Position numbers and translations under genes: made by a program. From positions 1-64,000 of the forward strand of contig JAXLSU010000002.1 in the NCBI GenBank assembly GCA_046330455.1: 64,000 bases of DNA. Direction: 5' to 3'. Below, piece by piece: positions 60,224 to 64,000 of this stretch. A model generated the notes under the pieces. It did no database searches. It saw only the letters and a program-made list of their open reading frames with translations, and had not been told where the DNA came from. This stretch comes from CAVQXR01 sp046330455 (GTDB taxonomy: Bacteria; Actinomycetota; Thermoleophilia; Gaiellales; Gaiellaceae). How positions within the stretch are numbered: position 1 is the first letter of the stretch; every line of letters starts with the position of its first letter.

Positions 60224-61132
60224 TCAGCGGATCGCCTGGAGCTCGGGCGCCGAGCTCCCGGAGTGCAGATGCGACGGTGAGGACTGGTAGAGATCGCGGC
60301 GGCGGCGCCGGTCGCGAAAGGTGGGAGCCGCGCCGAGCTCGCGATTGCGGTGGAGCGCATCGAGGTCGACGACGGCCTGGACGACGGTCTCCCAGTTGGC
60401 CCGGGCTTCGGCGAGCACACCGCCGGCGGGCCAGGGCTGGTCACACGGAGCGAGAATCGAGCTCTGCGCCCAGCCGGCGGGCAGCAGCCCCCTCGGGCGC
60501 GCTCCCGTGCAGCAGTGTACGGCGTAGACCTGGTTCTCGATGCAGCGTGCCTGCGCGCAGTGACGCACGCGCCAAAATCCGTGCTCGGTGAACGTGAACG
60601 AGGGCGCGAGCAGGATCTCGGCTCCCTGCTCGGCGAGCGAGGCCGCGCACTCGGGGATCTCGGCCTCGTAGCAGTTCGTGATCCCGACCCGGGCGAACGG
60701 AAGCTCCGCGACCGCCAGCACGTTCCCTTCGACCGTGTTCCAGTCCGCTTCCGGCGGGAAGATGTGCGTCTTCGCGTGCGTGTGCACGAGACCCGTGGGC
60801 CCGTAGAGGAACGTCGTGTTCTCGTACCCGCCGTCGCACTCGACGAGGGTCGAGCCGGCCGCGATGTGCTGCCCGCGCTGCTTTGCCTCCGTCTCGAACA
60901 GCCGCTTGAAGTCGTCCGTGAACGCAGCGACTCGCGGCAGCTCCGTGAGCGGTGCCCGCTCCCAGTCGGGGTACGTGGTCAGGAGCTCGATCGTGAACAG
61001 CTCCGGGAACAGGACGAGGTCCGCATCCCGGGCCTGGTCGAGCAGGCGCCGGACATGGGCGGCGAAGCCGCCGAAGCTCCCGACCGGCTCAGTCATCACG
61101 TTGCATGCAGCGATCTTCACCATCCGTGCCAT
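60224..61132 (-). CDS. Nitrilase-superfamily amidohydrolase
   Basis: 302 residues. The Glu-Lys-Cys triad is visible: LVLFPELFTIELL (Glu), HTHAKTHIFPPE (Lys) and GITNCYEAEIPE (Cys), each in the expected order. It hydrolyses C-N bonds of amides or carbamoyl compounds. GGGAGGTGAGC precedes the ATG. It lies between the ABC permease gene and the deacetylase gene in one direction. Confidence 0.88.
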   Translation of the reverse strand: MARMVKIAACNVMTEPVGSFGGFAAHVRRLLDQARDADLVLFPELFTIELLTTYPDWERAPLTELPRVAAFTDDFKRLFETEAKQRGQHIAAGSTLVECDGGYENTTFLYGPTGLVHTHAKTHIFPPEADWNTVEGNVLAVAELPFARVGITNCYEAEIPECAASLAEQGAEILLAPSFTFTEHGFWRVRHCAQARCIENQVYAVHCCTGARPRGLLPAGWAQSSILAPCDQPWPAGGVLAEARANWETVVQAVVDLDALHRNRELGAAPTFRDRRRRRDLYQSSPSHLHSGSSAPELQAIR

Positions 61133-61197
61133 CGCTCACCTCCCGGATCGGCGCCCGAAGCCCAGCCGGGGACGGGCGCGAGAACGAGGCCGTGCGC

Positions 61198-62181
61198 TCA
61201 TCGTCGAGACCTCGCGAAGACATCCAGCGCAACTGCGCCGACGACGATCGCTCCCTTGGCCACGAGCTGGTAGTCGGAGCTCACGGCCAGGGAGTCGAAC
61301 ACGTTCGTGAGCGTCGCGATCGTCAGCACACCGATCGCGGTGCGCCACATGGCTCCCTCGCCGCCGAGGAGCGAGGTGCCTCCGATGACGACGATCGCGA
61401 TCGCGTCGAGGGCGATCGTCCCGCCCATGTCCGCCTGTCCGACGCCGAGCTTCGAGGCGAGGATCATCCCTCCGATCCCGGAGCACACCGCGGTCAGGAC
61501 ATACGTGCTGCCCCGGAGGAGATCCACGCGCAACCCGGCCAGGCGCGCCGCCTCGTTGTTGCCGCCGATCGCGTAGACAGACCGCCCGTACACCGTCTTC
61601 GAGAGGGCGATCCCTCCCGCGAGGAACACGGCCAGCATCACCCAGACCGAGAGAGGGAGCCCGAGCGCGTAGCCCGTGCCGAGCGTCTGGAAGCCGTCGT
61701 GAGACGGTGTCTGCGGCGCCGACTTCGAGTAGATGTACGCGGCTCCGCCGAACGCCGAGCCGGTCCCGAGGGTCGCGACGAAGGGGTTCACCTTCAGCTT
61801 GGTGACGATGAACCCGTTGATGACGCCGCAGGCGAGGCTGACGAGCAAGACGATCGCGGCGGCACCCCAGAGCCCGAAGGGGTCGGCCCGGTTCGCGAAG
61901 AACACCGCGCCGAGGGCGAAGACGGCTCCCACCGAGAGGTCGAAGCCCCCGCCGATCATCACGAACGTCATGCCGACGGCGACGATCGCGACGGGCGCGG
62001 TCTGGCTGAGCAGGTTCTTGAGATTCTGGGGCTCGAAGAAGCCCGAGTAGACGATGTTCGCTGCGATCAGGAGCCCGACGAGGGCCCACACCATGCCGTA
62101 CTGGAGGAAGACCGTCGCGGCAACCCGGCGAAAGCCCGGCCAGGTGAGCGTACGACGCCGCTCGGGAGCCTCGGAGCTCAT
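61198..62181 (-). CDS. ABC transporter permease (ribose/xylose type)
   Basis: 327 residues from ATG 62181 (the frame stays open upstream inside the ATPase gene). About eight to ten membrane segments. Family motifs are APVAIVAVGMTFVMIGGGFD, NPFVATLGTGSAFGGAAYIY, GRSVYAIGGNNEAARLAG and IVVIGGTSLLGGEGAMWRTA. It overlaps the ATPase gene by ATGA. It forms the inner-membrane pore of a CUT2-type uptake system. Confidence 0.92.
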   Translation of the reverse strand: MSSEAPERRRTLTWPGFRRVAATVFLQYGMVWALVGLLIAANIVYSGFFEPQNLKNLLSQTAPVAIVAVGMTFVMIGGGFDLSVGAVFALGAVFFANRADPFGLWGAAAIVLLVSLACGVINGFIVTKLKVNPFVATLGTGSAFGGAAYIYSKSAPQTPSHDGFQTLGTGYALGLPLSVWVMLAVFLAGGIALSKTVYGRSVYAIGGNNEAARLAGLRVDLLRGSTYVLTAVCSGIGGMILASKLGVGQADMGGTIALDAIAIVVIGGTSLLGGEGAMWRTAIGVLTIATLTNVFDSLAVSSDYQLVAKGAIVVGAVALDVFARSRR

Positions 62182-63740
62182 GCCGCCTCCACCCGGAAGG
62201 CGGCATTCAGGATCCGCTCCACCGTCAGAGGCCCGTCCGCCGCGTCGAGCTCGCCGACCGCGCGGCCTTCCGAGAGCACGAGCACGCGATCCGCGAGCGC
62301 CGTGACCTCCTCGAGCTCGGAGGAGACCAGCACGATGCCGACCCCCTGATCCGCCAGGTGCCGGAGCGTCGCGAGCACCTCCTCCTTCGCACCGATGTCG
62401 ATGCCTCGCGTCGGCTCGTCCGCCAGCAGGATCCTCGGGCGGCGATAGTGCCAGCGCCCGAGCAGCACCTTCTGCTGGTTGCCTCCGGACAGGTGGCGCA
62501 CGGTCGCGCCCAGCCGTGCCTCGTCGAGGCCGAACTCGCCCGCCGTCGCCCGGGCGGCCTGATCGAGGGCGCGCGACGAGAGGAAGCCGTGCCTGGAAAC
62601 GCGTCCGAAGTCGGACATGGCGATGTTGTCCCTGACCGTCATGCCCAGCACGAGACCCTGGCGCTTGCGGTCTTCGGGAACGAGTGAGATCCCTGCCCTG
62701 ATCGCCTGGCGCGGCGTCTTCGGCCACGACTGCGCCACTCCCTCCAGCGAGAGCGCTCCCCGGCTTCCCGGCTCGAGCCCGGCGAGGGCGCGAAGCAGCG
62801 TGCTGCGGCCCGACCCGACGAGCCCACCGACTCCGAGCACCTCGCCTGCCCGGACCTCGAGGCTGACCCCGTCGAGGGCGCCCGGCACGGTGATGTTCTC
62901 GGCTCGAAGCAGCGGCGGTCCCTCCTGGCGCGGGCGTGCGGGTCCGCGCACGCGGGCGCCTTCACGTACGTCGTGCCCGATCATGGCCCGGACGAGCTCG
63001 CGCTTCGTCCAGCGCTCACGAGGCGCTGTCGCCGCGAGCTCGCCGTCGCGGAAGACCGTCACCACGTCGGCGATCGCCAGGACCTCGTCGAGGTTGTGAC
63101 TGACGAGGACCATCGTCACCCCGCCGTCTCGCAGCTGCGACATGACGCGAAACAGCGCCTCCCGCTCGCGTACGGCAAGTGCCGTCGTCGGCTCATCGAA
63201 CAGGAGCAAGCGCGCATCGGACTGGATTCCTCGCATGATCTCGACCATCTGCTGGTCGGCGATCGAGAGACCGCCCGCCGGCACGTCCGCGGGAATGCGA
63301 ACGCCGAACCGCTCGCACAGCGCCTCGAATAGCCCGCGCATCCCGGCCTCGGACAGCATTCCGAGGCGCGTCAGGGTCTGCCCGAGGAACACGTTGGCCT
63401 GGGTCGACAGCCCCGGAACGATCGTCAGCTCCTGGTAGATGGCGGAGATCCCCAGCTTCCGGGCGTACCGGGGGCTCCCGAACTCGTACTGGGCCCCGAA
63501 GATCGCGACCTCGCCGGCCGAGGGGGCAAGCCGCCCGGCGATCGTGCCGAGGAAGGTCGATTTCCCGGCCCCGTTCTCGCCCACGAGCGCGTGCACCGTA
63601 CCGGCGTCGACCCGGAGCGAGACATCCCTGAGGGCCTGGATGCCTCCGAAGCGCTTGCTCACCCCGCGGGCATCGATCGCAGGAGTGTGGGAGGCCGCCG
63701 CCGGCCTCCTACACTCCGTGGATCGCTCGTCTCCGGTCAC
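62178..63740 (-). CDS. ABC transporter ATPase with two nucleotide-binding domains (RbsA/XylG type)
   Basis: 520 residues. The first NBD has GENGAGKSTFLG (Walker A), LSIADQQMVEI (signature of this family's first half) and LLLFDEPTTAL. The second has GLVGSGRSTLLRAL, LSGGNQQKVLLGRW and ILLADEPTRGID. The two halves belong to the ribose/xylose/autoinducer-2 type (CUT2). It drives uptake with the permease encoded next to it. Confidence 0.93.
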   Translation of the reverse strand: MTGDERSTECRRPAAASHTPAIDARGVSKRFGGIQALRDVSLRVDAGTVHALVGENGAGKSTFLGTIAGRLAPSAGEVAIFGAQYEFGSPRYARKLGISAIYQELTIVPGLSTQANVFLGQTLTRLGMLSEAGMRGLFEALCERFGVRIPADVPAGGLSIADQQMVEIMRGIQSDARLLLFDEPTTALAVREREALFRVMSQLRDGGVTMVLVSHNLDEVLAIADVVTVFRDGELAATAPRERWTKRELVRAMIGHDVREGARVRGPARPRQEGPPLLRAENITVPGALDGVSLEVRAGEVLGVGGLVGSGRSTLLRALAGLEPGSRGALSLEGVAQSWPKTPRQAIRAGISLVPEDRKRQGLVLGMTVRDNIAMSDFGRVSRHGFLSSRALDQAARATAGEFGLDEARLGATVRHLSGGNQQKVLLGRWHYRRPRILLADEPTRGIDIGAKEEVLATLRHLADQGVGIVLVSSELEEVTALADRVLVLSEGRAVGELDAADGPLTVERILNAAFRVEAA

Positions 63741-63786
63741 AGGGTGCTCGTGTTCGGTCGCTTTCCTTCTCGCCGGTGCGCCGAGC

Positions 63787-64000
63787 CTAGTACTCGGGCT
63801 CGTACTGGTCGATGTTGTCCTTCGTGATCAGGACGGCCTCGAGCGGGATGTAGCGCGGGACCTCCTCCCCGTTCCAGGAAGCGACGAGGGCCTCGACCGC
63901 CTTCACCATCTCGGTGTACGGCGTGAGCGTCCTCGTGCTCGTGATCAGCCCATCACGTACGGCGCCGAACGCCCACTCGTTCCCGCCGTTGTCATAGATC
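63787..64000 (-). CDS. Substrate-binding protein of the ABC transporter (C-terminal part, cut by window edge)
   Basis: Only the last ~70 residues lie in the window, ending in NIDQYEPEY. The fragment, with WAFGAVRDGLITSTRTLTP and VASWNGEEVPRYIPLEAVLI, fits the sugar-binding proteins of the RbsB group. It ends 46 bases before the ATPase start on the same strand, completing a binding protein-ATPase-permease set. The substrate cannot be inferred from this end. Confidence 0.75.
   Translation of the reverse strand, partial: IYDNGGNEWAFGAVRDGLITSTRTLTPYTEMVKAVEALVASWNGEEVPRYIPLEAVLITKDNIDQYEPEY

Overview
The window is G+C-rich chromosomal DNA from a bacterium that looks like an actinomycete. The signs are a dnaK-grpE-dnaJ-hspR-clpB heat-shock run with an HspR-type repressor, an F420-type luciferase-like oxidoreductase, a phosphatidylinositol branch (inositol-phosphate synthase plus a CDP-alcohol phosphatidyltransferase), an Rpf domain, and many genes whose start codon lies about 6 bases after a TANNNT -10 box with no Shine-Dalgarno (leaderless start). 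I suspect a Thermoleophilia-like lineage, but that is inference.

Layout. 1-1104: 3' end of an RHS polymorphic toxin gene and its likely immunity gene. 1317-4440: nested mobile DNA. An IS110 element sits inside the transposase gene of an IS3 element, which itself abuts an IS256-type fragment. 4614-13707: MFS transporter, cupin, flippase-like membrane protein, tRNA-Leu(CAG), secreted subtilase, M20 amidohydrolase, soluble histidine kinase and small membrane proteins. 13712-20172: clpB, hspR, dnaJ, grpE and dnaK, all on the minus strand. 20418-26108: aldo/keto reductase, moaA and a phosphatidylinositol module ending in an inositol-phosphate synthase fused to two ribbon-helix-helix repeats. 26187-36550: DMT transporter, Pit/DUF47 phosphate uptake, a glycosyltransferase-PHP fusion, a UDG-like protein, a presenilin-like membrane protein, an RNA methyltransferase, YjbQ, a metallopeptidase, an argF-like gene and a zincin. 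36873-42463: LLM oxidoreductase, a trimethylamine-dehydrogenase-type flavoprotein gene with two frameshifts, an SDR and a class III aminotransferase. 42572-47456: a cupredoxin-like lipoprotein and two tandem CtaG-type proteins. 47478-57347: patatin, GGDEF/HD-GYP, antiporter, GT2, Rpf and a LysR/hydrolase pair. 57419-64000: a co-directional locus with a ribose-type ABC transporter, a nitrilase-family amidase, a polysaccharide-deacetylase-family enzyme and a LuxR regulator fused to a periplasmic-binding-protein domain.

Intergenic spaces carry several families of GC-rich palindromic repeats. The points most worth a second look are the RHH-Ino1 fusion with a perfect palindrome centred on its start codon, the candidate bridge RNA of the IS110 element, the presenilin-like protein, the LuxR-PBP fusion locus and the apparent AUC start of the subtilase. 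I read everything by eye. Family names come from remembered motifs, no search was run, and coordinates of short motifs may be off by a base.
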